64,000 bases of DNA, taken from NCBI RefSeq assembly GCF_024661895.1, contig NZ_CP102453.1, positions 2,914,001-2,978,000 of the forward strand, in the 5' to 3' direction. Origin of the DNA: Fundicoccus culcitae (GTDB lineage: Bacteria > Bacillota > Bacilli > Lactobacillales > Aerococcaceae). A program made the position numbers and the translations under genes. Shown here one piece after another: positions 21,316 through 30,981 of this stretch (position 1 is the first letter of the stretch; each line of letters begins with the position of its first letter). The notes beneath the pieces were generated by a model. That model was not told the origin of the DNA. It was given only the letters and a program-made list of their open reading frames with translations, and searched no databases.

Positions 21316-22665
21316 ATGAGAGAATTTGATTTAGTCGTTCTTGGAGGCGGTAGCGGAGGAATTGCTACGGCAAATCGAGCTGCAGAACATGGCGCCAAAG
21401 TTGCCATTATTGAAGTCAGTCATTTAGGCGGTACTTGCGTGAATCAAGGCTGTGTTCCTAAGAAAGTTAGTTGGTATGCAGCCCACATTAATGATGCCAT
21501 CCAAAAATATGGACCAGGATATGGTTTTGAAGTCGATCATTTAACGTTTGATTATGCCACTTTTCTTAAAGCGCGCGATGGTTACGTTGAACGCTCTCGA
21601 GCAGGGTATGTTAATCGTTTCAATGCTAATAAAGTTGAATACATTGCAGGTTATGGTGTTTTAAAAAATAATCATGAAATTGAAGTAAATGATGAACTAA
21701 TTAAGGCGAAATATATTGTTTTAGCTACGGGCGGACATCCTGAAATTCCCGATGTAAAAGGGGCAGAATATTTAGAAACATCCAATGATTTTTTTGCTTG
21801 GAAAGATTTGCCCGGGTCAGTAGCGGTAGTTGGAGCAGGCTACATAGCCGTGGAGTTAGCTGGTGTCATGCATAGTTTAGGCGTTAAATCGCATCTAGTG
21901 GTTCGTTTTGATCGCCCATTACGGAGTTTTGACCGCATGCTTAGTGACGGCATTGTAGAAGCCTTTGAAACAGATGGACCTCAACTTATTACCCACACCA
22001 GTTTTGATGAATACAGGAAAAATGAAGCTGGCCAAATTGAATGTTATCAAAAGGGTGAACTACGTTTAACGGTTGACCGCGTTATCATGGCCGTTGGCCG
22101 TCAACCGAATACAGATAAAATAGGCCTTGAAAATACTAAGGTTCGCTTGACGCCAAAAGGACACATCGATGTGGACGATCAACACCAGACGGCGGAAGCA
22201 AATATCTATGCTGTCGGTGATGTGATTGGGAAAATTGATTTAACACCTGTTGCAATTAAAGCTGGACGTCAAGTGGCAGAGTATTTATTCAATCATGCCA
22301 GTTCCGCTGGAATCGACTACACGAATGTCCCTTCAGTCGTCTTTACACATCCGGCCATTGGAACCGTAGGCTTAACCCAAGAAGAAGCGATTGAAAAATA
22401 CGGTGAAGAACAAATTAAAATTTATACAAATAAATTTTATTCGATGTATGCCTCAGCTGCTTGGCATCGGGAACCCTGTTATTTTAAATTAGTTTGTTTA
22501 GGTGACAACCAACAAGTGATTGGGTTACATGGGATTGGTGAAGGGGTTGATGAGATGATCCAAGGCTTTGCAGTAGCCATTAAGATGGGGGCAACCAAAG
22601 CACAATTCGATAGTGTTGTGGCTATTCATCCTACCGGTGCAGAGGAATTTGTCACAATGCGTTAA
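21316..22665 (+). CDS. gor: Glutathione-disulfide reductase
   Basis: NADPH-dependent flavoprotein that reduces oxidised glutathione. 449 residues: FAD site VVLGGGSGGIATANRAAE, redox disulfide GGTCVNQGCVPKKVSWYAA near residues 40-55, NADPH domain VAVVGAGYIAVELAGV, second FAD contact NIYAVGDVIGKIDLTPVA and the C-terminal HPTGAEEFV with the catalytic His-Glu pair. VPKK after the second cysteine is typical of glutathione reductase. ATG at 21316 with AAGGAG upstream; a TTG at 21310 is too close to that site. It is last in a probable operon with scrK. Whether the host makes or imports glutathione is not shown here. Confidence 0.92.
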   Translation: MREFDLVVLGGGSGGIATANRAAEHGAKVAIIEVSHLGGTCVNQGCVPKKVSWYAAHINDAIQKYGPGYGFEVDHLTFDYATFLKARDGYVERSRAGYVNRFNANKVEYIAGYGVLKNNHEIEVNDELIKAKYIVLATGGHPEIPDVKGAEYLETSNDFFAWKDLPGSVAVVGAGYIAVELAGVMHSLGVKSHLVVRFDRPLRSFDRMLSDGIVEAFETDGPQLITHTSFDEYRKNEAGQIECYQKGELRLTVDRVIMAVGRQPNTDKIGLENTKVRLTPKGHIDVDDQHQTAEANIYAVGDVIGKIDLTPVAIKAGRQVAEYLFNHASSAGIDYTNVPSVVFTHPAIGTVGLTQEEAIEKYGEEQIKIYTNKFYSMYASAAWHREPCYFKLVCLGDNQQVIGLHGIGEGVDEMIQGFAVAIKMGATKAQFDSVVAIHPTGAEEFVTMR

Positions 22666-22693
22666 TAAATTGATACCAATTAAGACTTATTAC

Positions 22694-22721
22694 TTGCTAT
22701 CTATGTCTGATGTTGTATAAT
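22694..22721 (+). promoter_or_regulatory. Promoter of the GlsB-like gene
   Basis: TTGCTA, 16 bases, TATAAT preceded by TTG. Good vegetative consensus about 50 bases before the start codon. Confidence 0.6.
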
Positions 22722-22770
22722 TACATTAGCATTAAAATGCTACAATTTAAAGACAAGAGAGGTGAAAAGA

Positions 22771-23016
22771 ATGGGTTGGTTATGGTCATTAATTGTCGGT
22801 GGTGTCATCGGTTGGTTAGCAGGACTTATCATGGGACGTGATGTACCTGGTGGTGTTATTGGTAACATTATTGCAGGTTTAATCGGATCTTGGATTGGTG
22901 GTATGCTATTTCCTGATTTCGGTCCTATTGTTGGAGGCTTTGCAATTATACCAGCTTTAATCGGTGCCATCATTCTTATCGCAGTTGTTAGTTTTGTTTT
23001 ACGTCGTTCAAGATAA
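22771..23016 (+). CDS. GlsB/YeaQ/YmgE family membrane protein
   Basis: Small membrane protein of 81 residues, almost wholly hydrophobic with about three helices and glycine zippers (GGVIGWLAGLIMGRDVPGG; GNIIAGLIGSWIGGML). The family (transglycosylase-associated / GlsB) is induced by general stress in enterococci and enterobacteria; biochemical role unknown. The ATG at 22771 follows AGAGGTG by seven bases; GTG 22762 overlaps that site. It is transcribed alone between a good promoter and a terminator. Confidence 0.88.
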   Translation: MGWLWSLIVGGVIGWLAGLIMGRDVPGGVIGNIIAGLIGSWIGGMLFPDFGPIVGGFAIIPALIGAIILIAVVSFVLRRSR

Positions 23017-23066
23017 CAAACAACTATGATAGAATACTAAAGTTTTGTTTTATATTAGTGAATCAT

Positions 23067-23097
23067 CCGAATGTCATTTAGGCATTCGGTTTTTTTA
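23067..23097 (+). terminator. Terminator after the GlsB-like gene
   Basis: CCGAATG / CATTCGG stem with a nine-base loop and a run of seven or more T. Confidence 0.85.
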
Positions 23098-23193
23098 ACG
23101 AGAAAATAGTCGACTTTTTCCCACAAATGTAAAAATAATAGTATAATAGACTCAATGCGTAAAGCCTAAATTTACTGAAAGGAGAAAGCTAAG

Positions 23194-23979
23194 TTGGCTA
23201 TGGAAAAATATAAAACGTATAATCAATCTTACCTTATTACCGATGATTACTATTTGAAAGAATTTGGAAATTTATTTGATATAGGAAAATTGATCAGGCA
23301 TACGCTCTATGTCTCCGGTGAGCATGATAAGTATCTCCAACGCGAAATAAATGTTAAACTGATTAAGCAAGATCAAACTTGGGTTATCACGCAGTATTAT
23401 ATTAAGCAACACCAGCTACCAAAATTAAATGATCAGATTTGGGTAAGAACGCGAGTGATTGATGCTAATCGCTTTTTTATTACCCGTTACTTTGATGTTT
23501 ATACCGAGCAAGACTTGTTGTATGAGGTATACACTCAATATACCGTCATCGATTTGAACTCACGTAAAATGGTGCGGATGAATGTTGACCCCTTGGAACA
23601 CAACCAACTCATCGATACAGAATTTACAGCGGCGTTTAATCGCTTTGTAAAACCCGATTCATTTGATTACTATTTGACAACTGAAAAAGTAATTCATGAG
23701 AATGATATCGATTATAATAATCATGTAAATAACTTAGTTTATCTTAATTGGGCATTTTCATCATTGCCTGAAGATTTGGTTAAAAACTATTCTATCGATA
23801 CGATTGAAGTGAAGTATGGAAAAGAATTACGCCGAGACAACCAGGTGATGATTGAATCATTTGGTTCAAAGCAAGACGATAATCATATTGAAACTTATCA
23901 AATTATTAAGGATAAGGATAACGGCAAAGATGCTTGTTATGTTCGTATCCAATGGCAACAAGAAGAGAAAAAATTATGA
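23194..23979 (+). CDS. Acyl-ACP thioesterase
   Basis: Releases fatty acids from acyl carrier protein. 261 residues forming two hotdog domains. The second holds ENDIDYNNHVNNLVYLNWA, the Asp/Asn-x-His type catalytic segment of the FatA/FatB-like family; the first has WVITQYYIKQHQLPKLNDQIWVRT. Start chosen is TTG at 23194, nine bases from GGAG; ATG at 23200 is also possible and removes two residues. The stop overlaps the map start (ATGA). Confidence 0.88.
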   Translation: MAMEKYKTYNQSYLITDDYYLKEFGNLFDIGKLIRHTLYVSGEHDKYLQREINVKLIKQDQTWVITQYYIKQHQLPKLNDQIWVRTRVIDANRFFITRYFDVYTEQDLLYEVYTQYTVIDLNSRKMVRMNVDPLEHNQLIDTEFTAAFNRFVKPDSFDYYLTTEKVIHENDIDYNNHVNNLVYLNWAFSSLPEDLVKNYSIDTIEVKYGKELRRDNQVMIESFGSKQDDNHIETYQIIKDKDNGKDACYVRIQWQQEEKKL

Positions 23980-24764
23980 GGAGAAGAAGACGTAAAGTGA
24001 TAACTTTAAAATCAGAACGCGAAATTGAAGCAATGAAAGAATCAGGTAAAATTTTAGCTGGCATCCATAAACAATTAAGGGATTTCGTAAAAGAAGGCGT
24101 AACGACAGCTGAAATTGATGCCTTTGTCCAAGAAAAAATCGAATCAGCCGGTGCTGTAGCAGCACAAATTGGTTATAATGGCTATGAATTTGCAACTTGT
24201 ACAAGTGTCAATGATGAAATTTGCCATGGCTTTCCATCTAACTATAAACTCAAAAGTGGCGATGTGGTAAAGGTTGATTTTTGTGTGGATTTAAACGGTG
24301 CCATTTCTGATTCATGTTGGTGTTATGCGGTAGGTGAACTTACTGAGGAACATCAACGTTTAATGGATGTAACCAAAAAAGCTTTGTATTTAGGTATAGA
24401 ACAAGCGGTTGTTGGTAATCGCATCGGTGATATTGGGCATGCAATCCAAACGTATGCTGAAGGTGAAGGGTTTGGTGTTGTGCGTGATTTCATTGGCCAT
24501 GGTATTGGACCAACCATTCATGAGGAACCTGCGGTGCCCCATTATGGTTTGCCTGGCAAAGGTCTGCGTCTAAAAGAAGGTATGACGATTACCATTGAAC
24601 CAATGATTACAACTGGAACATGGCAAATGAATATGGATGATAATAATTGGACAGCGAGAACACGCGATGGTGGCTATTGTGCCCAATATGAACATTCCAT
24701 CGTTATCACCAAAGATGGTCCGGTATTGTTGACTGATCAAGGGGATAATAATTTGGCGTTTTAG
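23976..24764 (+). CDS. map: Methionine aminopeptidase, type I
   Basis: Removes N-terminal methionine from new proteins. Metal ligands are visible: DFCVDLNGAISD (two Asp), GHGIGPTIHEEP (His), TIEPMI (Glu) and QYEHSIVI (Glu). Two starts are plausible: ATG at 23976, overlapping the thioesterase stop and adding an arginine-rich leader, or GTG at 23997 with GAGGAGAAG upstream, giving the classic MITLKSEREIEAM N-terminus. I list the longer form, but the shorter is at least as likely. No rho-independent terminator before the long element at 24785. Confidence 0.93.
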   Translation: MRRRRRKVITLKSEREIEAMKESGKILAGIHKQLRDFVKEGVTTAEIDAFVQEKIESAGAVAAQIGYNGYEFATCTSVNDEICHGFPSNYKLKSGDVVKVDFCVDLNGAISDSCWCYAVGELTEEHQRLMDVTKKALYLGIEQAVVGNRIGDIGHAIQTYAEGEGFGVVRDFIGHGIGPTIHEEPAVPHYGLPGKGLRLKEGMTITIEPMITTGTWQMNMDDNNWTARTRDGGYCAQYEHSIVITKDGPVLLTDQGDNNLAF

Positions 24765-24784
24765 TGTGATGTTCTGTTTGCTAC

Positions 24785-24935
24785 AAAAATTCGACCGATG
24801 TGAATTATAGTGGGACCGTCTTCCGCACGGCTCCAGACTCGGCTGGCTACTCAGCCTCTAAAGCCTAAAGGCTTAAGAGGCTGATGTGTGCCAGTCCGTC
24901 CTTTACACTATAATTAACATCGGTCGATTTTTTTT
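24785..24935 (+). terminator. Long structured terminator, GGACCGTC family (element A)
   Basis: Outer stem 24792-24812 pairs with 24906-24926 at 20 of 21 positions, followed by eight T. Inside: GTGGGACCGTCTTCCGCACGG, then a second stem (TCAGCCTCT...AGAGGCTGA, with AAGCC/GGCTT inside it), then GTGTGCCAGTCCGTCC. It follows map. A copy of the core lies inverted at 25076. Together the two fill most of the 500-base gap between the convergent genes map and galU; nothing coding was seen there. Confidence 0.8.
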
Positions 24936-25075
24936 CGCTCACAAAGCTGAGAATTGAGAAATAAGTTGCGATTAGTCAAATTACCAAGGCTTCACTCGTT
25001 GAGGTCATTTCTGAAATAGGATGATCTGTGTTGATTCAAAAGGCTCAACGTAGCCTATACTTAAAAATTTAAGCG

Positions 25076-25231
25076 CAAAAAATCCAACCGTTTTTTAAAT
25101 AATAGTGACCAGGACGGACCGGCACACATCGCTCCTTTAGAGGCTCTGCCTCTTAGGGAGCGAGTAGCCGGCCGAGTCTGGAGCCGTGCGGAAGACGGTC
25201 CCACTATCATTTAAAAAACGGTCGGATTTTT
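25076..25231 (-). terminator. Long structured terminator, GGACCGTC family, inverted (element B)
   Basis: Outer stem 25083-25107 pairs with 25202-25226 over most positions. A-run on the left and T-run on the right make it usable in both directions; read on the minus strand it lies downstream of galU. Its core (25164-25206, minus strand) matches element A with one mismatch in about 45 bases, while outer stem and inner hairpin (GCTCC..AGAGGC / GCCTCT..GGGAGC) have different sequences that still pair. Confidence 0.8.
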
Positions 25232-25267
25232 GAAGCGACACCTAAGCTCTCTTACTCTTAAGCATTC

Positions 25268-26161
25268 TCACTCTTCAACCGTCTCATTCTTAAGCTTTTC
25301 GCCTAATTCAATCAAATGGACTCTTAAATCATCTTTAATTTCAGGATGACGCAAGCCATAGTCGATGCTCATTTCCATAAAACCTAATTTACTACCAATA
25401 TCATAACGCTTGCCATCAAAACGCTTGGCAAAGACACGCTGAGTTAAATTCAAGGTATCAATCGCATCAGTTAGCTGAATTTCATTACCTGCACCAGGCT
25501 CTTGATTTTCTAAAATATTAAAAATTTCAGGCGTTAAAAGGTAACGTCCCACAATGGCTAAATTACTTGGAGCATCTTCGGGTTTTGGTTTTTCAACAAA
25601 ATTTAAAACATTGTAGATACCTTCAGAGTATTCACGCTCAGGCGCAATGATACCATATTTAGACGTATCTTCATGGGGTACTTCCATGACTGCAATATTA
25701 GACGCATGCGTTTCATTATAAACATCAATTAACTGTTTAGTTAACGGTACCTCATCTTCCATAATGTCATCGCCAAGCATAACGATAAAAGGTTCATCAC
25801 CAACAAATGCTTTGGCTTGCAAGACCGCATGACCTAAGCCCTTTGGATAAGATTGACGAACAAAGAAAAGGCTAATATCACTTGTTTTTTTAATCAATTC
25901 AAGAAGATCATATTTACCTTTCTTTTCCAATTGTTGCTCTAATTCAATATTAGAATCAAAATGATCTTCAATGGAACGTTTGCTTTTACCCGTTACGATA
26001 AGTATTTCCTCAATACCTGAAGCAATAGCTTCTTCCACAATAAATTGAATTGTAGGTTTATCCACAATAGGTAACATTTCTTTTGCCATTGCTTTGGTTG
26101 CAGGTAAGAAACGAGTTCCAAGACCTGCTGCTGGAATAACAGCTTTTCTAACCTTCTTCAT
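25268..26161 (-). CDS. galU: UTP-glucose-1-phosphate uridylyltransferase
   Basis: Makes UDP-glucose for glycolipids, teichoic acid decoration and capsule. 297 residues with the nucleotidyltransferase loop [22 protein letters not shown], the metal/sugar site [20 protein letters not shown] and [12 protein letters not shown]. It starts directly after the stop of the glycosyltransferase gene (TGA ATG), so translation is probably coupled. Last gene of a minus-strand operon; substrate for galE at 30982 is made here. Confidence 0.96.
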   Translation of the reverse strand: MKKVRKAVIPAAGLGTRFLPATKAMAKEMLPIVDKPTIQFIVEEAIASGIEEILIVTGKSKRSIEDHFDSNIELEQQLEKKGKYDLLELIKKTSDISLFFVRQSYPKGLGHAVLQAKAFVGDEPFIVMLGDDIMEDEVPLTKQLIDVYNETHASNIAVMEVPHEDTSKYGIIAPEREYSEGIYNVLNFVEKPKPEDAPSNLAIVGRYLLTPEIFNILENQEPGAGNEIQLTDAIDTLNLTQRVFAKRFDGKRYDIGSKLGFMEMSIDYGLRHPEIKDDLRVHLIELGEKLKNETVEE

Positions 26162-27286
26162 TCATTCATTCTCCTTTTTTGTTAAAAGCTCTTGGTAGAT
26201 GTCTAAATATTTTTTTGAAACAACTTGCCAATTGAATGCATCGATACTGGCAGTAGCATTATGCGAAACCCGTGAATAATGTTTGATTATATAATCCAAC
26301 GCTTTAGTAAATCCACGTGTATCTGTTTTTTCGACACTGACACCGATTAAGTGATTATCAAAGAAACTGTCGAAACCTTCATTTTTAGTATAAATAACAG
26401 GCAGACCTTGACTCATCGCTTCGGGATAAACAAGACCAAAGGTTTCAGGTGACGATAAAAGTGCAAAAATATCCATTTCACGATACATTTGGAGCAACTC
26501 TTCTTTCGATTTGCTACCATGATAAATGACGTTGGGTGTTTGCTTTAAACGTTCTGTAATCCGTTGATTCCAAGCAGGGCCAACAATATGTAACTCGGTG
26601 GGATGAATATGATTATATTCATTTACCATCTCCGCTAAAGCCTCAAAGCGTTTGCCAGCATACACTTTTCCTACACTAATGATACGTAAGGGTTGGCTTA
26701 AGGAATGGTTTTGACGATAATAACGATTATTTAACCAAAAGTCATCAATACCATTAGCGATAATGTCTGTTTTTGCTTGGAAACTGTTAACTAGCGATTG
26801 AGGGATGTAATTATTATATACTTCATGATAGGTATTTTTTGAAATGAAAACAATCTTGCTGGCATTTTTTAAGATATCAAGCCCCATATTTCTTAGCCAA
26901 GGCATCCGTTGAAAAAAGGTACGGACATCAGCATTACGAACCGCTACGACATAGGGAATGTTATAGCGTTTGTGGATTTGTCGGGCGAGCCAACCATTAG
27001 AAAATAATGAATGGGCATGAAGAATATCAAATTCATTAAAATCATAAGTTGATAAAAGATCTTTTAAAATTTTATTATGCTTTAAATGAAAAATGTAACG
27101 ATCAAATTGATGAAAGGTACGATGAACAGTTGTATAATCCCCAGACGTAGCTAAACGTTCTTCTGGATATTCATATGAAATAGGGACATAGACGTCTATG
27201 TCTATGCCCGATTGAATCTGGCGATTGTATAACTGATTAAACAATCCCGAAGTTGAGAAATAGGAATTGATATGGAGTACTTTCAT
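26162..27286 (-). CDS. Glycosyltransferase family 4 protein next to galU
   Basis: GT-B fold glycosyltransferase of 374 residues. N-terminal acceptor domain (MKVLHINSYFSTSGLFNQL), C-terminal donor domain with ISVGKVYAGKRFEAL and the E-x7-E motif in SSPETFGLVYPEAMSQGLPV. The ATG at 27286 follows AAGGAG closely; the upstream frame to 27307 precedes that site and is not used. Adjacent to galU, so a UDP-glucose-derived donor is a reasonable guess. Related in domain order to the GT at 35230. Confidence 0.87.
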   Translation of the reverse strand: MKVLHINSYFSTSGLFNQLYNRQIQSGIDIDVYVPISYEYPEERLATSGDYTTVHRTFHQFDRYIFHLKHNKILKDLLSTYDFNEFDILHAHSLFSNGWLARQIHKRYNIPYVVAVRNADVRTFFQRMPWLRNMGLDILKNASKIVFISKNTYHEVYNNYIPQSLVNSFQAKTDIIANGIDDFWLNNRYYRQNHSLSQPLRIISVGKVYAGKRFEALAEMVNEYNHIHPTELHIVGPAWNQRITERLKQTPNVIYHGSKSKEELLQMYREMDIFALLSSPETFGLVYPEAMSQGLPVIYTKNEGFDSFFDNHLIGVSVEKTDTRGFTKALDYIIKHYSRVSHNATASIDAFNWQVVSKKYLDIYQELLTKKENE

Positions 27287-27313
27287 TACTTTCTCCTTAC
27301 ATGACAATATTTA

Positions 27314-27583
27314 TTATTCTTCACTTTGTTGTTCTAATTCAATAAGTCGTGATTCTAAGCTATCAACGCGGTCAACTAATGACTGATGTGCTTCATTAAT
27401 GTCTTCTCTTTCATCTGAAGGTATTTGAAAATAAGTAATTAATACGTAAATTCCAATAAACAGAAGAAGGATGACAATAATCATATAAAACCAACCGCCA
27501 CGGTCAAAGCGACGATCAATTTCATCCATTTGTTTACTCAGTTCTTGTTCGATTGAAGTATTTGTTTTCTTTGTTTTCTTCAT
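27314..27583 (-). CDS. Small single-pass membrane protein with coiled coil
   Basis: 89 residues. A charged, helical cytoplasmic-looking N-terminus (SIEQELSKQMDEIDRRFDRGG), one hydrophobic segment at about 31-52 (FYMIIVILLLFIGIYVLITYF), then an acidic heptad-like segment (LVDRVDSLESRLIELEQQ) that predicts a coiled coil. No known family recognised. It lies 27 bases before the GT4 gene and 21 after pepS in the same operon. Confidence 0.75.
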   Translation of the reverse strand: MKKTKKTNTSIEQELSKQMDEIDRRFDRGGWFYMIIVILLLFIGIYVLITYFQIPSDEREDINEAHQSLVDRVDSLESRLIELEQQSEE

Positions 27584-27604
27584 ACCTTACTCCTTTAAGA
27601 TGAC

Positions 27605-28846
27605 TTAAAAAGCCCATTCACCATTTCTAAAGACGGGAATGACTTCACCTTCATATGTTATACCATCAATATCCATTTCACCACTACCAACCATAAAATC
27701 AACATGGATGGTTGAGCGATTTAAACCTACTTCTTTTAATTCATCTTGGGACATCTTTGTGCCATTTAAAACAGACGTTGCATAAGCAGAGCCTAAAGCC
27801 AAATGGTTCGAAGCATTTTCATCAAACAAAGTGTTATAGAAAATAATCCCCGATTGTGAAATAGGTGATTGATGAGCTACAAGTGCGACTTCACCTAAAG
27901 AACGGGATCCATCATCGCTATCCAATAAATTCAATAACGTTTCTTCGCCTTCAGAAGCAGAAGCTTTAACTACTTGACCATCTTTAAATTCAAAGACCAT
28001 ATCTTTAATTAAAACCCCACCATAACTTAGCGGTTTAGTACTTGAAATGACCCCATCAATGCGTCGAAAATCGGGAGCGGTGAAGACTTCTTCAGTTGGC
28101 ATATTAGCAATAAATACCTCACCCTGTTGATTCTGACTTCCAGCGCTTTCCCATAGATGATTTTTAGGTAAACCAATGACAATATCCGTTCCAGGACTCG
28201 TATAATGTAATTCTTTAAACTGTTTTTTGTTCAAGAAGGTTGCTTTTTCTTGTAAACGATCTTCATGTTCATCCCAAGCATCCACTGGATCTTCTTCATA
28301 GACACGGGTTGTTTTAAAGATTTGATCCCATAAAGCATCAACTTGTTCTTCAGTTGTAGCTAAATCTGGGAAAACTAATTTAGCCCATTCTTCACCTGCA
28401 CCGGCTGCAACTAACCAACTAACGACATTGGCTTGGGTGGCAATTCTTACGTCATGCATCGCTTCTGCATTAGCCTTATTAGCTGCGCTAATTTTACTTG
28501 GATCAATTCCTTGTAAGGCATTTGGATTGGAAGAACGCAAAGATATGCGTTTAGCCAATTTTTTAATCATATCATTTGCTTCATCGATACGATATTGGGG
28601 GATGTCAGTCAAAGTTTCCACGTCTTGGTATTCATAACCTAAGCGTGTTGTTTGATCATCTGTCCAATTAATAATGACTTTTTTTGCACCAGCTAAATAA
28701 GCTTCTTTGATTAAAAGGCGTGCTAAAGGGGCTTGTTCAATATCTGTATTTATTTGTACATAATCGTCTTTTTGAACATTAATGCCTTTTTGAATTAATA
28801 GTTGTGCATATTTAGTTAGTAATTGATCAAAGTTTTCTAATACCAT
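27605..28846 (-). CDS. pepS: M29 family aminopeptidase (PepS/AmpS)
   Basis: Cytoplasmic metallo-aminopeptidase of family M29. 413 residues, the same length as lactic PepS proteins. Family features include the N-terminus VLENFDQLLTKYAQLLIQKGINVQ, a central VSWLVAAGAGEEWAKLVFP, and the metal-binding C-terminal half with FANMPTEEVFTAPD-like NMPTEEVFTAPDFRR, ASEGEETL, LGEVALV, HLALGSAY and HVDFMVGSGEMDIDGI. ATG start with AGAGGA upstream. Likely used in peptide nutrition. Confidence 0.92.
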   Translation of the reverse strand: MVLENFDQLLTKYAQLLIQKGINVQKDDYVQINTDIEQAPLARLLIKEAYLAGAKKVIINWTDDQTTRLGYEYQDVETLTDIPQYRIDEANDMIKKLAKRISLRSSNPNALQGIDPSKISAANKANAEAMHDVRIATQANVVSWLVAAGAGEEWAKLVFPDLATTEEQVDALWDQIFKTTRVYEEDPVDAWDEHEDRLQEKATFLNKKQFKELHYTSPGTDIVIGLPKNHLWESAGSQNQQGEVFIANMPTEEVFTAPDFRRIDGVISSTKPLSYGGVLIKDMVFEFKDGQVVKASASEGEETLLNLLDSDDGSRSLGEVALVAHQSPISQSGIIFYNTLFDENASNHLALGSAYATSVLNGTKMSQDELKEVGLNRSTIHVDFMVGSGEMDIDGITYEGEVIPVFRNGEWAF

Positions 28847-28875
28847 TTAAAATAAAATCCTCTCTTGTTTATAGT

Positions 28876-29325
28876 TTATAAATTAAAATGTGCTGCGATT
28901 GAATCTGCAAGTGCTTCTAAGCGGACGATGTCTTCTTCTTCAGCATCAAGATTAACCTTCACGCTTGGGCCACCTAAGGTAGCACCTGTTTTAAGGAATT
29001 GCTGTTCAAAAAAATCTACGGCCGCACAGAATACTTCATAAAAATCATCTCCAGATCCAAACACTCCGAAGACTTTATCCGTTAAATCTAGTTCACCTAA
29101 TTCTTCATGAAAATCAATCATTTCGTCTGGTAGAACACCATCAACACCATATGTATAAGATCCTACAATACATATATCATAATCGAGAAAATCTTGGGCG
29201 TCGGCTTGCATGCAATCATAAACTTCAACATTGATTCCATGGCTTTCTAAAGCTTCTGCAACAATATCAGCCATTTGCTCAGTATTTCCAGTTAAACTTG
29301 CAAAAACAATTAATGCTTCTGGCAA
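28876..29325 (-). CDS. Flavodoxin
   Basis: FMN electron carrier of 149 residues. The phosphate loop FASLTGNTEQMADIV at residues 8-22 and the isoalloxazine loops SYTYGVDGVLPDE and FGSGDDFYEVFCAAVD are present. Highly acidic, as usual. Start is TTG with AGGAGG nine bases upstream. First gene of the operon that runs to galU; a TGCTATAAT promoter lies about 90 bases upstream. Confidence 0.93.
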   Translation of the reverse strand: MPEALIVFASLTGNTEQMADIVAEALESHGINVEVYDCMQADAQDFLDYDICIVGSYTYGVDGVLPDEMIDFHEELGELDLTDKVFGVFGSGDDFYEVFCAAVDFFEQQFLKTGATLGGPSVKVNLDAEEEDIVRLEALADSIAAHFNL

Positions 29326-29411
29326 TAGTTAGAACCTCCTTTATTAAATATCTTGCGTGTTTCAAAAGACGTAATCAATCCTCATCGCACGTTGAAAAAA
29401 CACTTGTACCT

Positions 29412-29420
29412 ATTATAGCA
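29412..29420 (-). promoter_or_regulatory. Extended -10 promoter of the flavodoxin-galU operon
   Basis: TGCTATAAT read on the minus strand just beyond the end of the MATE gene. Same core as the promoters at 14046, 30919 and 35185. Confidence 0.55.
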
Positions 29421-29423
29421 AAC

Positions 29424-30770
29424 TTAAACTCTTTCTGACACGTTAAATTGATTTTGGAGTTCATCTTTAATCATAAGAAAATTAATGGTACAGACCAATG
29501 CGGCAGCCGACCAAGCTAGGCCATCACCTAAAATGACACCATTAAATCCCATAAATTGATATAAAACCGTCGCAGCCAGTATTCGCATAAGGACTTCTGC
29601 CATGCCGGCAAGTGAAGGAAACAGGCTGTATCCTAAACCTTGTAAAGTATAACGATAAATAAATAATAAACTTAAGGTCCAATAAAAGGGAACATGAAAC
29701 AAAAAATACCTTGTCCCATAATCAACAACGGCTGAGGATAAATCTGCCCCAGAGACAAAATGAACGAGATAAGAACCACTGAACAAAAAGATAATTGAAA
29801 ATATGCCGGCTATAGCTATTGATAAAATAGTAGCCACTTTAACACCCTCTAAAATGCGTGCATACTGATTTGCACCTAAATTTTGAGCTGTAAAAGTAGC
29901 CATGGCTAATCCAATTGAAGATAAACCAATAATACAAAACATATCAATGCGAGCACCAATCCCTTGTGCGGCGACGGCATCTGAACCAATTTCATTTAAG
30001 GAACGTTGAACAAAAAAAGCACCGATTGAAATAATGATTGATTGGACTGCGATGGGTATGGAATTTTTGAGATGGCCAATAAATTCACTGACTCTAAACT
30101 GTCTATGGCTAAAATTAATATATAGAATCGGCCATTTTTTTCTTACGGCTACAAAACATAAGATAACGCCAAGCAGATTAGCTAGTAAAAATGCTAAAGC
30201 AATTCCTTGAATACCCATATCGAAGATAGCAACAGCCAGGTAGTCTAAGGTGATATTTATTATGGAGACTAAAATAATAAACAAGGAAGGTGTTCGCGAA
30301 TCACCTAGGCCTCGAAACATATAGGTGAGAAGCACAAAAATAGTTTGCGCAGAATACCCCCAAAACATTATTTTTAAAAAGTCGTAAGCATAGGCATAGG
30401 ATTCAGCTGCAATATTTAAGACGGCCAGCATCTCATCTAAAAAGAAATGGCCAATGGCTGTAATACTCAGACACAAAATGACGACATAAAAATAATTAAT
30501 GAAAACACTGCGCTTTAGGCGATGAAAGTCCCGGGCACCGTAAGCGTTCGATAGATGAATGGTTAAACCGAGAATAAGACCAACGGCTAAATTACTAAAT
30601 AGGTAATAGATGGTTAAAGCAGCCGTATAACCTGCTAAAACATGGACTCCAAGCGTCCAGCCAATTAACATGTTTTCGAGCAATAGATAAAGCTGAACAA
30701 TGAAATTGCTGATTATTAAAGGAATTGCAAGCTGTAAAATAGTTTTAAGTGCGGATTGATTGGTATCCAT
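29424..30770 (-). CDS. MATE family efflux transporter
   Basis: Twelve-helix Na+ or H+ coupled multidrug/toxin exporter. 448 residues, almost entirely hydrophobic, with the repeated MATE halves beginning at ALKTILQLAIPLIISNFIVQ and SEFIGHLKNSIPIAVQSIII, and family features MFRGLGDSRTPS and VAAQGIGARIDMF. ATG with GGAGG upstream. Substrate unknown. Divergent from galE across a 210-base spacer. Confidence 0.9.
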   Translation of the reverse strand: MDTNQSALKTILQLAIPLIISNFIVQLYLLLENMLIGWTLGVHVLAGYTAALTIYYLFSNLAVGLILGLTIHLSNAYGARDFHRLKRSVFINYFYVVILCLSITAIGHFFLDEMLAVLNIAAESYAYAYDFLKIMFWGYSAQTIFVLLTYMFRGLGDSRTPSLFIILVSIINITLDYLAVAIFDMGIQGIALAFLLANLLGVILCFVAVRKKWPILYINFSHRQFRVSEFIGHLKNSIPIAVQSIIISIGAFFVQRSLNEIGSDAVAAQGIGARIDMFCIIGLSSIGLAMATFTAQNLGANQYARILEGVKVATILSIAIAGIFSIIFLFSGSYLVHFVSGADLSSAVVDYGTRYFLFHVPFYWTLSLLFIYRYTLQGLGYSLFPSLAGMAEVLMRILAATVLYQFMGFNGVILGDGLAWSAAALVCTINFLMIKDELQNQFNVSERV

Positions 30771-30918
30771 GTAGTTGCCTCCGTTAAGTGGAAATAAATT
30801 ATTCGTTAAAAGTAAGATACTCTATTTTTTAGTCATTTGATAGCTAAAAAATCAATATATTAACTTTTTCTCAAACTTGTTTCATTACTGAAATTTTAAT
30901 TTTTTTGAAATAAGAATA

Positions 30919-30927
30919 TGCTATACT
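30919..30927 (+). promoter_or_regulatory. Extended -10 promoter of galE
   Basis: TGCTATACT about 55 bases before the galE start; no good -35 box at the usual spacing. Confidence 0.5.
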
Positions 30928-30981
30928 ATTACAAGAATCAAAACCTAAAAATAAAATTTATCATGAAGAGGAGTATATAGT

